Assembly (NCBI GenBank): GCA_045645985.1
Contig: JAZRJV010000033.1
Location: 15,149-79,148 of the forward strand
Reading direction: 5' to 3'
DNA from: RGIG9060 sp045645985
Lineage (GTDB): Bacteria; Spirochaetota; Spirochaetia; Treponematales; Treponemataceae
Length of the DNA: 64,000 nt
Within the stretch, counting starts at the first letter, position 1. Each line of letters begins with the position of its first letter. Below are positions 36,816-45,593 of the stretch, in pieces. Below the pieces are notes generated by a model, which made no database searches, had not been told where the DNA came from, and was given only the letters and a program-made list of their open reading frames with translations. Both the position numbers and the translations under genes were made by a program.

Positions 36816-37538
36816 TTATCCGTCTTTATTTAATATTGTGCGAATAGCTTGAGCCATAAGTTCAGCATCTTGCACACCTTTATCCATCAAAGGAGAGTCT
36901 TTGTATAAAGAACTCCCAGAACTTGAACTATTATTACCAGAACTAAATTCAGGCAATTCATCTAACTCATCGTCAGAATTATTTTCATTATAGTTGCTAT
37001 AATTTGCAGACGAAGTCATTGATTGAACATCAGTCCTAACAAATCCATTTGTTGTACCCGAAGATTGCACATTCTCGGCAACATTTTTACTAGCAACATT
37101 CTCATTTTTTACTGATACATTTTCAATAGGTTTAGAAGATGCACTATCATTAGCTACAACATCAGAACTAACATTTTGTGTAGCCGTGCTCCCCGAATTA
37201 GCATTAGAACTACTAGCCGAACCATTGGGAGTCAACTTTGCATCCACATAAAAACCGGGTGCAGAATCCTCTTCAACTAATTCATCTTCGCCAATATTTA
37301 TATCAACCATATTACCAACATTAGTTTCAGTCGTATAAGAATTAGTTTCCACAGAATCCATATCTAAAAACTTGTCAAATACAAACATAATTACTGCTGC
37401 TAAAGAACCTAAAGCAATAGCAAAAATAATCGCTCGTAATAAAACAAAGCCAAAACCAACGCCAGAAAAAAGCCCAGTAATAAATGAAAGAAGAAAGCCA
37501 ATTATCGAAGATGCTACAATCACTTTGTAATTAAACAC
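36816..37538 (-). CDS. Membrane protein with Ser/Asn-rich cytoplasmic region, flhG-fliA interval
   Basis: Two transmembrane helices at about residues 7-28 and 33-56 (VIVASSIIGFLLSFITGLFS, LLRAIIFAIALGSLAAVIMF) precede a 180-residue Ser/Asn/Val-rich, probably disordered tail, ending in a short helix (DAELMAQAIRTILNKDG) that may be a binding peptide. The start is GTG at 37538 with GGAGGA seven bases upstream. It lies directly before fliA and has its own promoter region. Position is like that of the unnamed gene next to fliA in other treponemes. Function unknown. Confidence 0.78.
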   Translation of the reverse strand: MFNYKVIVASSIIGFLLSFITGLFSGVGFGFVLLRAIIFAIALGSLAAVIMFVFDKFLDMDSVETNSYTTETNVGNMVDINIGEDELVEEDSAPGFYVDAKLTPNGSASSSNANSGSTATQNVSSDVVANDSASSKPIENVSVKNENVASKNVAENVQSSGTTNGFVRTDVQSMTSSANYSNYNENNSDDELDELPEFSSGNNSSSSGSSLYKDSPLMDKGVQDAELMAQAIRTILNKDG

Positions 37539-37557
37539 AGACTTCCTCCATATAAAT

Positions 37558-37586
37558 AGATTAAGGCAAAATTAGTATTAGGTCAA
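37558..37586 (-). promoter_or_regulatory. Housekeeping-type promoter upstream of membrane gene and fliA
   Basis: On the minus strand TTGACC (37586-37581) and TAATCT (37563-37558) are 17 bases apart, about 20 bases before the GTG start. It would drive the distal part of the motility operon from the membrane gene through fliA. Confidence 0.5.
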
Positions 37587-37607
37587 GTAAATATTTTAAG
37601 TGATATA

Positions 37608-37634
37608 TTATCGCCTTTCAACCTAATCTATTTC
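37608..37634 (-). promoter_or_regulatory. Possible sigma-28 promoter upstream of membrane gene and fliA
   Basis: On the minus strand GAAA (37634-37631) and GGCGATAA (37615-37608) are separated by 15 bases. This matches the sigma-28 consensus TAAA-N15-GCCGATAA at 10 of 12 positions. It lies partly over the flhG stop codon. Confidence 0.45.
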
Positions 37635-38521
37635 TTTTTACCTCTAAATTTACGCATAAACCTTGCAAATCCTTCTTCTTCATCCAAACCAGTTTTTTCA
37701 ATTCTACCAACAATATGCTTCAAACACATAGCAGGTTTTGAAGTTGGGCTAGAAATAATAAAAGGCTTTTGTCGAATTACTGAAGCAGAAACAATTGGAT
37801 CGTCGTAAATAAAACCAAGATAATCAATTTTATAATTCAAAAACTGAGCTGCGATATTGATAATTCTTTCAGAAATTCGCTTTCCTTCATCAGCTGAATG
37901 AACTCTGTTTACCAAAAGCTTCATGTTTATTTCTGAATTTGGTAATTCTGTTGCAATAATTTTGATAATACCATAAGCATCAGTTACAGCAGTTGGTTCT
38001 GGAGTTGTAATTACATAAACTTCATCAGCCGAAGCAACAAAACTCAAAACATTATTTGAAATTCCAGCACCAGTATCAATAATGATAATATCAGCATTAG
38101 AAAGTGTAGAAAATTCTTTTACAAAATAATCTAATTCTTCTTCTGAAAGATTAGCGATTCTTGAAAATCCATTTGCACCAGCAATAAATTTGATTCCGTA
38201 TTCTGTATCTAAAATAATATCACTCATTTTTTTATGCTGAGTAATTACATGCAAAAGATTGCTACTTGGAACAACATTCAACAAAACATTTACATTGGCC
38301 ATTCCCAAGTCACCGTCAATCAAAATAACTTTTTTTCCAAGTTCAGCATATTGAATTGCCATATTTACAGCAATATTTGTTTTTCCTACACCCCCCTTTC
38401 CACTTGTAATTGCAATAATTCTAGTTTTATGAGTTGCTGATTTTACATATGGGGATTCATTAATTGTACTTTCCATTCGCTTTTGCATTAACGCACGCAA
38501 TTCTGAAGCTTGATCTTCCAT
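37628..38521 (-). CDS. flhG: Flagellar number/placement ATPase FlhG (MinD family)
   Basis: FlhG is a MinD/ParA-type ATPase that, with FlhF, controls flagellar number and position. The deviant Walker A motif SGKGGVGKTN is at about residues 40-49, with VILIDGDLGMANVNVLL (switch I) and DIIIIDTGAG (Walker B/switch II) following. The N-terminal DQAxxLR-like segment (EDQASELRALMQKRM) is a typical FlhG activation helix for FlhF. AAGGTGG precedes the ATG. It is next to flhF, as in other polar-flagellate bacteria and in treponemes. Confidence 0.93.
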   Translation of the reverse strand: MEDQASELRALMQKRMESTINESPYVKSATHKTRIIAITSGKGGVGKTNIAVNMAIQYAELGKKVILIDGDLGMANVNVLLNVVPSSNLLHVITQHKKMSDIILDTEYGIKFIAGANGFSRIANLSEEELDYFVKEFSTLSNADIIIIDTGAGISNNVLSFVASADEVYVITTPEPTAVTDAYGIIKIIATELPNSEINMKLLVNRVHSADEGKRISERIINIAAQFLNYKIDYLGFIYDDPIVSASVIRQKPFIISSPTSKPAMCLKHIVGRIEKTGLDEEEGFARFMRKFRGKKK

Positions 38522-38532
38522 AACATTCCACC

Positions 38533-39771
38533 TTAATTTATATTATTGAATTTTTTTTCAAGACTTTTTAGATCCATTTTGAATCCAGAAAGTTCCGACA
38601 ATAATCTTACAACCGAAGCTTGTTCAAAATAATTTGGCACTTTCTGACCTGTAGTAAGATAAGTTAGCGGCTTACCTTTGTCAGATAAAGCACAAACGAT
38701 ATTTCCAACATGAGAAGTTTCGTCAAATTTAGTAATAATTACAGAATTGTAACCAAAAATCTCATATTGTTGCATAATTTCTTTCATGTCAGAAAGTTTT
38801 GTAGAAGCAGACATACAAAGATAAGTTTCTACAGAGTAATTTCTAACATCCAAAACTTTTTTCATTTTTGCAATATTTTCATAATCTTTTGGACTATAAC
38901 CAGTTGTATCAATAATGATATAATCTTCATCATTTCTGTAAGTATCAAGAAGTTCGCCAATGTCACTGCTTGATTCAGCTTTTGAAACAGGCACTTGCAT
39001 TGTTTGTCCATAAATTTCAATCTGTTCTCTTGCACCAATTCTATACCAGTCAACAGTGATAATTCGAACATTTTTTCTAACTTCGTCTCCAGAACTTCCA
39101 AAAGCGTATCTAGCAGCAAGTTTTGCAACCGTTGTTGTTTTACCAACACCAGTAGGTCCAACTAAAATAATCACTTGAGGACGAGATTCATAAACGGGAG
39201 TTTTTATAGAAATACTTTCACCAACCCACTCAACAACAGATTTTTGAACTAAATCTAAATCATCAAGGGCATCAAGAGGAAATTCTTTACGAATCCTTTC
39301 TGTAATTCTACGAATATATGAAGGTGAAAATTCGTTATTCTCTAACAAAGATTCAATTTTTGAAATTGTAGGATGTTCTTCAACTGAAGCAATATTAGAA
39401 GAAGCTGCCAACTGCTCTTGCATTGATTTTACAGCGTCTAAAACTTCTTGCATCTGAGGATTTGGTCGATAATTGTTTTTTTCTAAAATCTTATTTTTTT
39501 CTTCATCAAATTTTTGAGCATTTGTATTTACAGAAACTGCAGATTGAGTTCTTGAATCTCTTGGAAATCCTGTATATTGAGGTCGAGTTGGAACAAAAAA
39601 TACTCTAACACCATCAGTTTGAAAAATCCCCAAAAATCCCTTCTTTATCTTTATGTCTTGTTTTCTAAGAATTTGATAATTTAATCCGTGAGTTCCTTGT
39701 ATTTTTGCTAAACAGTCTTTTAGTGTTTCACCTTCAACAGATAATTCAACAGCAGAATTGAGCCTATCCAA
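38533..39771 (-). CDS. flhF: Flagellar biosynthesis GTPase FlhF
   Basis: FlhF is the SRP-family GTPase that sets flagellar position and number. The NG domain occupies about residues 150-405, with the P-loop GPTGVGKTTT near 206, DTTGYSPKD (G3) and TKFDET (G4, TKxD type). The N-terminal region (residues 10-65) resembles a Jag_N-type module, with IKKGFLGIF. The start is TTG at 39771, chosen because GGAGG lies six bases upstream. It overlaps flhA by eight bases. Confidence 0.94.
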   Translation of the reverse strand: MDRLNSAVELSVEGETLKDCLAKIQGTHGLNYQILRKQDIKIKKGFLGIFQTDGVRVFFVPTRPQYTGFPRDSRTQSAVSVNTNAQKFDEEKNKILEKNNYRPNPQMQEVLDAVKSMQEQLAASSNIASVEEHPTISKIESLLENNEFSPSYIRRITERIRKEFPLDALDDLDLVQKSVVEWVGESISIKTPVYESRPQVIILVGPTGVGKTTTVAKLAARYAFGSSGDEVRKNVRIITVDWYRIGAREQIEIYGQTMQVPVSKAESSSDIGELLDTYRNDEDYIIIDTTGYSPKDYENIAKMKKVLDVRNYSVETYLCMSASTKLSDMKEIMQQYEIFGYNSVIITKFDETSHVGNIVCALSDKGKPLTYLTTGQKVPNYFEQASVVRLLSELSGFKMDLKSLEKKFNNIN

Positions 39772-41839
39772 CTTTTACCTCCCCTAAAGACTCTAATTTA
39801 ATTTCTTTATCAATTTCAGGAACAGAAAGTACCACTATTTTTGGCATTTCTCGTTCTATACTTGTTTTTACTAAAACTCGAGCTTCTGCAGGACATACGA
39901 TTACAGGGAAATATCCTCTATTTTCAACAGCAGCAATATAATTACTTAATGAAGATATCCACTGTCTATAATCAACAGGGTCTAAAGCAACTCCAGGACC
40001 ATTTGCAGATTCAAATCTTGAATTTACAATTTTTTGTATAAACGAAGGTTCAATAGTTAACACATGCAAAACTTTATTTTCATCACAATATTGTAAACAA
40101 ATTTGTCTACCTAAACGCTGACGAACTTTTTCTACAAGCAATTCTGTACTTTTAGTCATAGCACCATAATCTGCAATAGTTTCTAAAATTGCTACAGTAT
40201 TTCTAATAGAAACTTGTTCTTTCAACAAGCCCTGCATAACTTTTTGAACTTCTCCAATAGTAAACATTTTGTTAACTTCTTCAACAACAGCTGAATATGT
40301 TTTTGACAATTCATCAAGGATAGATTTAACTTCTTGACGACCAAGGATTTCAGAAGCGTTTTTCTTTATCATTTCAGTTAAGTGAGTAGCGATAATTGTT
40401 GGAGAATCAATAACGGCGTAGCCAGCCCGTTCAGCTCTTTCTCGATTATCTTTTGTTACCCACAACGCAGGAAGCCCAAATGCAGGATCGACTGTTTGTT
40501 CGCCAGGAATTTCTTCTGTAACAGCACCTGTGTTCATACACATATACCAACCCATACGAACTTTAGCTGTATCAACTTCTACACCACGAATCTTAAAACA
40601 ATATTCATTAGGATCAAGTTGTATATTATCCACAACACGAATAGAAGGAACAACCAATCCTAATTCAAGACCAAGTTCACTACGAATCCTACCAATTCTT
40701 TCAACTAAATCGCCACCTTTTTCTTTTTCCAAAAGAGGAACTAAAGCATATCCAACTTCCAAAGAAAGAGCATCAAGAGGAACTACAGGACTAATTCCCG
40801 TAGGTGTTGTAGGCTTTTTAAGTTGTTCATTTTCTTTTCGCTTTGATTCTTCAGCTTTTGCTTGACTAATAGTTGAAAGTCGCCAACCTAAATAAATCAA
40901 ACCTACACCCATCGGAATAAGAATATACCAAGGGAAACCAGGGAAAACTCCAATAACAATCATGGTTCCACCACCAACATAGTAAATCCATGCGTTTTGA
41001 GTAAAATCTCGTTTTATGTCTTCACCAAGTGAAGATTTTTCGTCATTTGCAGAACGAGTAACGATAAGACCAGTTGCTACAGAAATCAACAAAGATGGAA
41101 TTTGAGAAAGCAATCCATCTCCGATTGTAAACTTTGCGTAAGTTGTAATTGCTTGAGAAAATGGTTCTCCGTGCAAAACCATTCCAAAGATAATTCCTAC
41201 AACAAGGTTAATAACAGTGATAAAAATACCAACTTTTACAGAACCTGAAATAAACTTAGAAGCACCATCCATTGATGAATAGAAATCAACTTCTTTTTGA
41301 ATTTCGATTTTTCGTTGTTTTGCAACTTCTTCTGTAATTGCACCAGAGTTAAACTCTGCATCAACAGCCATCATTTTGTTCGGCATTCCGTCCAAGGTAA
41401 ATCGAGCTTGAACTTCAGCAATACGAGTTGCACCTTTTGTAATAACAGCTACTTGAACTGCAATCAAAATGATAAAGATTACAATACCAATTAAAAGGCC
41501 TTCTGTTCCACCAGAACCAACAACAAATTCCCCAAAGGCTGTAACCATTTTACCGTCAAACTTTGCACCTTTTGAAAGAATAAGTCTTGTAGAAGAAACA
41601 TTCAAAGCCAAACTGAATACAGTAGAAACAAGCAAAACAGTTGGGAAGGTTGAAAAATCAGTAGATTTTGGTGTATATAAAGTTATAAGAATGATAAGTA
41701 CAGAAAGCAATACATTACATGACATCAAAAAGTCAAGTAACACTGTTGGCAACGGAATAATCAACATAAGAATTACCGCAACAACAGCTACTGCAACAAA
41801 GAGATTAGTTGTAGATTTTACATCAAACTTATTAGCCAA
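39764..41839 (-). CDS. flhA: Flagellar export apparatus protein FlhA
   Basis: FlhA is the large inner-membrane component of the flagellar type III export gate. The N-terminal 330 residues hold about eight transmembrane helices and the FHIPEP-type cytoplasmic loop (RFTLDGMPNKMMAVDAEFNS, about 145-164). The cytoplasmic domain (about 350-691) binds substrates and chaperones. The start appears to be TTG at 41839 with GGTGGGGA just upstream. It is 29 bases after flhB. Length 691 is normal. Confidence 0.96.
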   Translation of the reverse strand: MANKFDVKSTTNLFVAVAVVAVILMLIIPLPTVLLDFLMSCNVLLSVLIILITLYTPKSTDFSTFPTVLLVSTVFSLALNVSSTRLILSKGAKFDGKMVTAFGEFVVGSGGTEGLLIGIVIFIILIAVQVAVITKGATRIAEVQARFTLDGMPNKMMAVDAEFNSGAITEEVAKQRKIEIQKEVDFYSSMDGASKFISGSVKVGIFITVINLVVGIIFGMVLHGEPFSQAITTYAKFTIGDGLLSQIPSLLISVATGLIVTRSANDEKSSLGEDIKRDFTQNAWIYYVGGGTMIVIGVFPGFPWYILIPMGVGLIYLGWRLSTISQAKAEESKRKENEQLKKPTTPTGISPVVPLDALSLEVGYALVPLLEKEKGGDLVERIGRIRSELGLELGLVVPSIRVVDNIQLDPNEYCFKIRGVEVDTAKVRMGWYMCMNTGAVTEEIPGEQTVDPAFGLPALWVTKDNRERAERAGYAVIDSPTIIATHLTEMIKKNASEILGRQEVKSILDELSKTYSAVVEEVNKMFTIGEVQKVMQGLLKEQVSIRNTVAILETIADYGAMTKSTELLVEKVRQRLGRQICLQYCDENKVLHVLTIEPSFIQKIVNSRFESANGPGVALDPVDYRQWISSLSNYIAAVENRGYFPVIVCPAEARVLVKTSIEREMPKIVVLSVPEIDKEIKLESLGEVKVG

Positions 41840-41868
41840 GAGTCCCCACCCATAATGACTTTATCGTT

Positions 41869-43017
41869 TTAAAAGCGTTTACCTTTCATTGTATAAACAT
41901 TTGCAAGAATAACTGCCATCGCTTGCAAGTATTCTTCTGGTATTATATCACCAATTTCAACTTTTGTATATAATTCTCGAGCAAGAAGTTTATTTTCTAC
42001 AATAGCAACATCTTTTTCTTTTGCCAAAGTTTTAATTCGCATAGCTAACTCATCTTCACCTTTTGCATTTACCATAGGTGCTTGCATCGTAGCATTATCA
42101 TATTTTATAGCAACTGCATAGTGAGTTGGGTTGGTAATTACAACATCAGACTCTGAAATGGCTTTGGGCAAATTTTGATAAAGCAAATTACGCATCTGCT
42201 GTCTTAAGCGACTTTTTACCAAAGGATCTCCTTCCATATCCTTGTATTCTTGCTTAACTTCTTGTTTTGACATTTTCATTGATTCCATAAATTGTTTTTT
42301 CTGGACAATATAATCTGGAATTGCAACTCCAAGAAAAACAATAGCGGCAACAAGCAAAATTTTAGCAGCCATTTTTGCGATATAACAAACTCCACTCCAC
42401 AAACTTACATTCATCATTGATAAAAGAGTTTCTATATCAGAAGAAATAATTACATAAGCGGCGATAAACAAAACAACAACTTTGAACAATGATTTAAAAA
42501 CATTAAAAGCACCTTCAAGTGAAAAAATTGTCTTTTTAAAATACTGCCCAAACTTTGGAAGAATTTTAGAAAATTTTGGTTCAATAGGTTTTGTTGAAAA
42601 TAAGAAACCTTTTGTTTGCACGATATTCCCAACAACACCAGCAACCATCGCAGAAAGTCCGATTGGCAAAACTAATTTAATAAAATAATTGTAAAAAGCA
42701 TCAACTAAGGCAGAATCGGTTAATTCGGCAGAAACGCATCTATCAAAGTAAAATCTGATTACTTCCACACAAGATTTAAAAATCCACGGAGCCAAGATGA
42801 TAATTGCAATTACAGGCAACAATAAAACCAACGCACCATTTATTTCGGTACTTTTTGCAACACGACCTTCTTCTCTAGCCTTTTTTAATTTATGTTCCGA
42901 AGGTTCTTCTGTTCGACCTTCTTCTTCGGCAGATGCAAACCATTGTAAATCGAACAAAAGTTTTGCTTGAGAATTTTGATTTTTAGCAAGAAATAAATTA
43001 TCTTCAACGATTATCAT
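41869..43017 (-). CDS. flhB: Flagellar export apparatus protein FlhB
   Basis: FlhB is the substrate-specificity switch of the flagellar export gate. Four transmembrane helices (from about residues 60-240) precede a cytoplasmic domain with the autocleavage site NPTH in DVVITNPTHYAVAIKYD near 293. The N-terminus (GRTEEPSEHKLKKAREEG) is family-typical, preceded by 28 extra residues. The ATG overlaps the fliR stop (ATGA). It presumably partners FliK, encoded earlier in the operon, for hook-length control. Confidence 0.96.
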   Translation of the reverse strand: MIIVEDNLFLAKNQNSQAKLLFDLQWFASAEEEGRTEEPSEHKLKKAREEGRVAKSTEINGALVLLLPVIAIIILAPWIFKSCVEVIRFYFDRCVSAELTDSALVDAFYNYFIKLVLPIGLSAMVAGVVGNIVQTKGFLFSTKPIEPKFSKILPKFGQYFKKTIFSLEGAFNVFKSLFKVVVLFIAAYVIISSDIETLLSMMNVSLWSGVCYIAKMAAKILLVAAIVFLGVAIPDYIVQKKQFMESMKMSKQEVKQEYKDMEGDPLVKSRLRQQMRNLLYQNLPKAISESDVVITNPTHYAVAIKYDNATMQAPMVNAKGEDELAMRIKTLAKEKDVAIVENKLLARELYTKVEIGDIIPEEYLQAMAVILANVYTMKGKRF

Positions 43018-43838
43018 AAAGGATTCCTTGCTACTTGTGATAAAAGATTTTCAAACTTCAAAAAAGCAATATCAAACGAACGAGTAAAAAAATCACACAT
43101 AACTGGCATTAGCAATACCAAAATCAAAAACGAAGTTAAAATCGTCATAGGCAATCCTTCAGAAAGAAGATTCATCTGAGGTGCTGCTTTTGACAAAATT
43201 CCCATCGTTACTGAAATCAAAAACAAAGTTCCAACTAGCGGAAGAGAAATCATCATTGCATCAAAAAATAAATCAGTTAAGCCTGTTAGCAAAAAAGTTA
43301 TAAAATTATCTTTGTAAATTACCAAAGATAGAGCATTTAGAGATTCAAAACTTCGTAAAATCCCACCAAGAAACAACTGTTGAAATCCATCAATTTGCAA
43401 GAAAACCAACATTGCCATCAAGTTAAGAAATTGTCCCATCAAAGGATTTTCAACTTGAGCAAGCGCATCGTAAACTTCGGAAGCAGCAAAACCCATTTGA
43501 TAAGAAAAAAATTGACCAGCAGAACTAAATGCAGAAAAAATCATTGAGATAAAAAATCCAGTAATTACACCGATTAAACCTTCGCCAATTAAGAGAAAAA
43601 CATAGTGTAAAGAAAATGCTCCAGAAAAAATATTTTCTGCGATATGATATTCAGCCAGTTGCCAAGCTTGTCCGTAAGCAGATGGCAAAACAAAAAACGC
43701 CATATAACCTGCTAGTGCAATTTTTGCAACTCTAGAAACACTTTGCATAGAAAAAAGAGGAAGAGTCATAATCAATGCAAAACAACGAACCGCCGCTAAT
43801 AAATACAAAGGTGCTCGTTGTACAATTTCATTAAGCAT
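43014..43838 (-). CDS. fliR: Flagellar export apparatus protein FliR
   Basis: FliR is an integral membrane part of the FliPQR export channel. Six or so hydrophobic segments fill 274 residues, with ALAQVENPLMGQFLNLMAML and MNLLSEGLPMTILTSFLILV as family-like stretches. The ATG at 43838 has only a weak ribosome-binding site. It lies 26 bases after fliQ and overlaps flhB by four bases. Confidence 0.94.
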   Translation of the reverse strand: MLNEIVQRAPLYLLAAVRCFALIMTLPLFSMQSVSRVAKIALAGYMAFFVLPSAYGQAWQLAEYHIAENIFSGAFSLHYVFLLIGEGLIGVITGFFISMIFSAFSSAGQFFSYQMGFAASEVYDALAQVENPLMGQFLNLMAMLVFLQIDGFQQLFLGGILRSFESLNALSLVIYKDNFITFLLTGLTDLFFDAMMISLPLVGTLFLISVTMGILSKAAPQMNLLSEGLPMTILTSFLILVLLMPVMCDFFTRSFDIAFLKFENLLSQVARNPL

Positions 43839-43863
43839 TTATTCTACATCTTATCCTATAAAA

Positions 43864-44133
43864 TTATCTTACGATTTGAGGAATCATTTGAAAAATCTGA
43901 ACAGTATAATCTCTCATTGAAGAGAACATCCAACCACCTAAAAGTGCCAAAACTGCCAAAATTGCAAAAATCTTTGGCACAGTAGTAAGAGTTTGCTCTT
44001 GAATTGAAGTTACTGCTTGAAAAATGGCAATTATTAAACCTACAACCAACGCAACTCCCAAAACAGGAGCAATCATAATCAAAATCTGAAATAATCCATC
44101 TCGCAACAAAGTTACCAAATTACCGATAGTCAT
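43864..44133 (-). CDS. fliQ: Flagellar export apparatus protein FliQ
   Basis: This 89-residue protein has the two transmembrane helices of FliQ (ILIMIAPVLGVALVVGLIIA and KIFAILAVLALLGGWMFSSM), joined by the conserved loop FQAVTSIQEQTLTTVPK. It forms part of the FliPQR core channel. GGGGTAAG precedes the ATG. Position between fliP and fliR agrees. Confidence 0.96.
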   Translation of the reverse strand: MTIGNLVTLLRDGLFQILIMIAPVLGVALVVGLIIAIFQAVTSIQEQTLTTVPKIFAILAVLALLGGWMFSSMRDYTVQIFQMIPQIVR

Positions 44134-44145
44134 AACTTACCCCTT

Positions 44146-44964
44146 TTACAAGATTGAATTAAATAATTGTTGAGTTAATAATCCCCAACCATCAACCAAA
44201 ATGAAAATCATCAATTTGAAAGGCATAGAAATTTGCACAGGTGGCAACATAATCATACCCATAGCCATCAAAATACTTGCAATAACCATATCTATAACGA
44301 TAAAAGGAATATACAGCAAAATACCTATTTTGAAGGCAACCGTTAATTCATGCAAAATATAAGACGGAATCAAAACATAAGTTGGAACATCTGCTAAAGT
44401 TTGTGGCTTTGGTAATTTTGCCATAGACATAAAAAGCGAAATTGAATCAGTATCGTTTGCCATCTGTTTGAACATAAAAATTCTTATTGGTACTTCTGCT
44501 TCTGAATACGCTTGTTCTAAACTAATTTGACCATCTGCTAAAGGCTTGAACGAATTTTCATAAACCTGATTAAAAGTTGGCCACATAATAAAAAGTGTCA
44601 TAAAAAAGGCAATTCCATTAAGAACAGTAGTTGGTGGAACTTGTTGCAAAGACAAAGCTCTTTTTATAAAATCCAAAACGATTGAAAAGCGCAAAAAACA
44701 TGTAAGAAGAATTAAAATACTTGGAGCAAGAGAAAGTATTGTAAGAAGAAGCATAATTTGAACAGAAAAAGCAACTTCTTGATTACTATCTGGCGCACGA
44801 ATAGATAAATCTACTACAGGCAAATCTACATCATTTACAGTTCCAGACATTTGTGCTGTTCCCTCGGTGGAACTTCGAGGAAAACTTTGTGCCATCAAAT
44901 TTGTTGGCAATAAAAAAATCAAAACAGAAAGCGCCAAGACAAAAGCAATTCTATTGTTCATCAT
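44146..44964 (-). CDS. fliP: Flagellar export apparatus protein FliP
   Basis: FliP forms the core of the flagellar export channel. A signal-like N-terminus (FVLALSVLIFLLPTNLMAQ) precedes the canonical domain with LTILSLAPSILILLTCFLRF, QQVPPTTVLNGIAFFMTLFI and LLYIPFIVIDMVIASILMAM. Its 272 residues are normal. GGAG serves either of two adjacent ATG codons (44964 or 44961). It overlaps fliO by 14 bases. Confidence 0.97.
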   Translation of the reverse strand: MMNNRIAFVLALSVLIFLLPTNLMAQSFPRSSTEGTAQMSGTVNDVDLPVVDLSIRAPDSNQEVAFSVQIMLLLTILSLAPSILILLTCFLRFSIVLDFIKRALSLQQVPPTTVLNGIAFFMTLFIMWPTFNQVYENSFKPLADGQISLEQAYSEAEVPIRIFMFKQMANDTDSISLFMSMAKLPKPQTLADVPTYVLIPSYILHELTVAFKIGILLYIPFIVIDMVIASILMAMGMIMLPPVQISMPFKLMIFILVDGWGLLTQQLFNSIL

Positions 44965-45586
44965 TTTTCTCCGATAAAGAAGAACGCTTTAATCGATTTG
45001 TTTGTTCTTTCATATTTTGTACAGAATTTGAAACCGAATCCTCAAAGGATTTTTTCTTTATCCCCATTGCACTTGCAAGCATAGATGCAAAATCTTTAAC
45101 TTTTCCAGTAGGCTCAGCATCTGCATTGAGATTCATTGCATCAATTAAATCCTTATCTTCTAATTCACTAATCAACTGAACTGAAGATTCAGAAACACCC
45201 AAAACATAACAATGATTTTGCAAAGTAATTACTTGCACCGATTTTCCTGGAGATAAACTAATTGAAGCTACTTTTTTTAAGTAAGGATCTGTTTGATTTC
45301 CTGTATTTGTAGTCTTTTTTACAAAATAAAAAACAGCATAAATACAAGCAACTACAACTATCAAAACAAGAATCATTCGCACAAAAAGCCAACCTGTGCT
45401 TGTATTTTGTTGAACAGCAACATCTTCCTCTGTAGAAATTAACATTTCTGACTCTTGTTGCTTTGCAGAAATAGAAACTTCAGAATCACTTGTTTGTGCA
45501 AAAGAAAATCCAACACATAAAAAAACGAGAAAACCTACTAATAGGATTTTAATAATTGAAGTTTTCGTAATAAATCCCCCACCCAA
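44951..45586 (-). CDS. fliO: Flagellar protein FliO (FliZ-like)
   Basis: FliO assists FliP assembly in the export gate. A signal peptide, one transmembrane helix at about residues 68-90 (LFVRMILVLIVVVACIYAVF) and a small domain with SLSPGKSVQVITLQNHCYVLG are typical of the FliO/FliZ family. The C-terminal 60 residues are charged. The annotated start is GTG at 45586, but the strong GGGTGGGGG lies inside the first codons; ATT or ACG a few codons later would be better spaced. Position between fliY and fliP supports the name. Confidence 0.9.
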   Translation of the reverse strand: MGGGFITKTSIIKILLVGFLVFLCVGFSFAQTSDSEVSISAKQQESEMLISTEEDVAVQQNTSTGWLFVRMILVLIVVVACIYAVFYFVKKTTNTGNQTDPYLKKVASISLSPGKSVQVITLQNHCYVLGVSESSVQLISELEDKDLIDAMNLNADAEPTGKVKDFASMLASAMGIKKKSFEDSVSNSVQNMKEQTNRLKRSSLSEKNDEQ

Positions 45587-45593
45587 AGAAATA

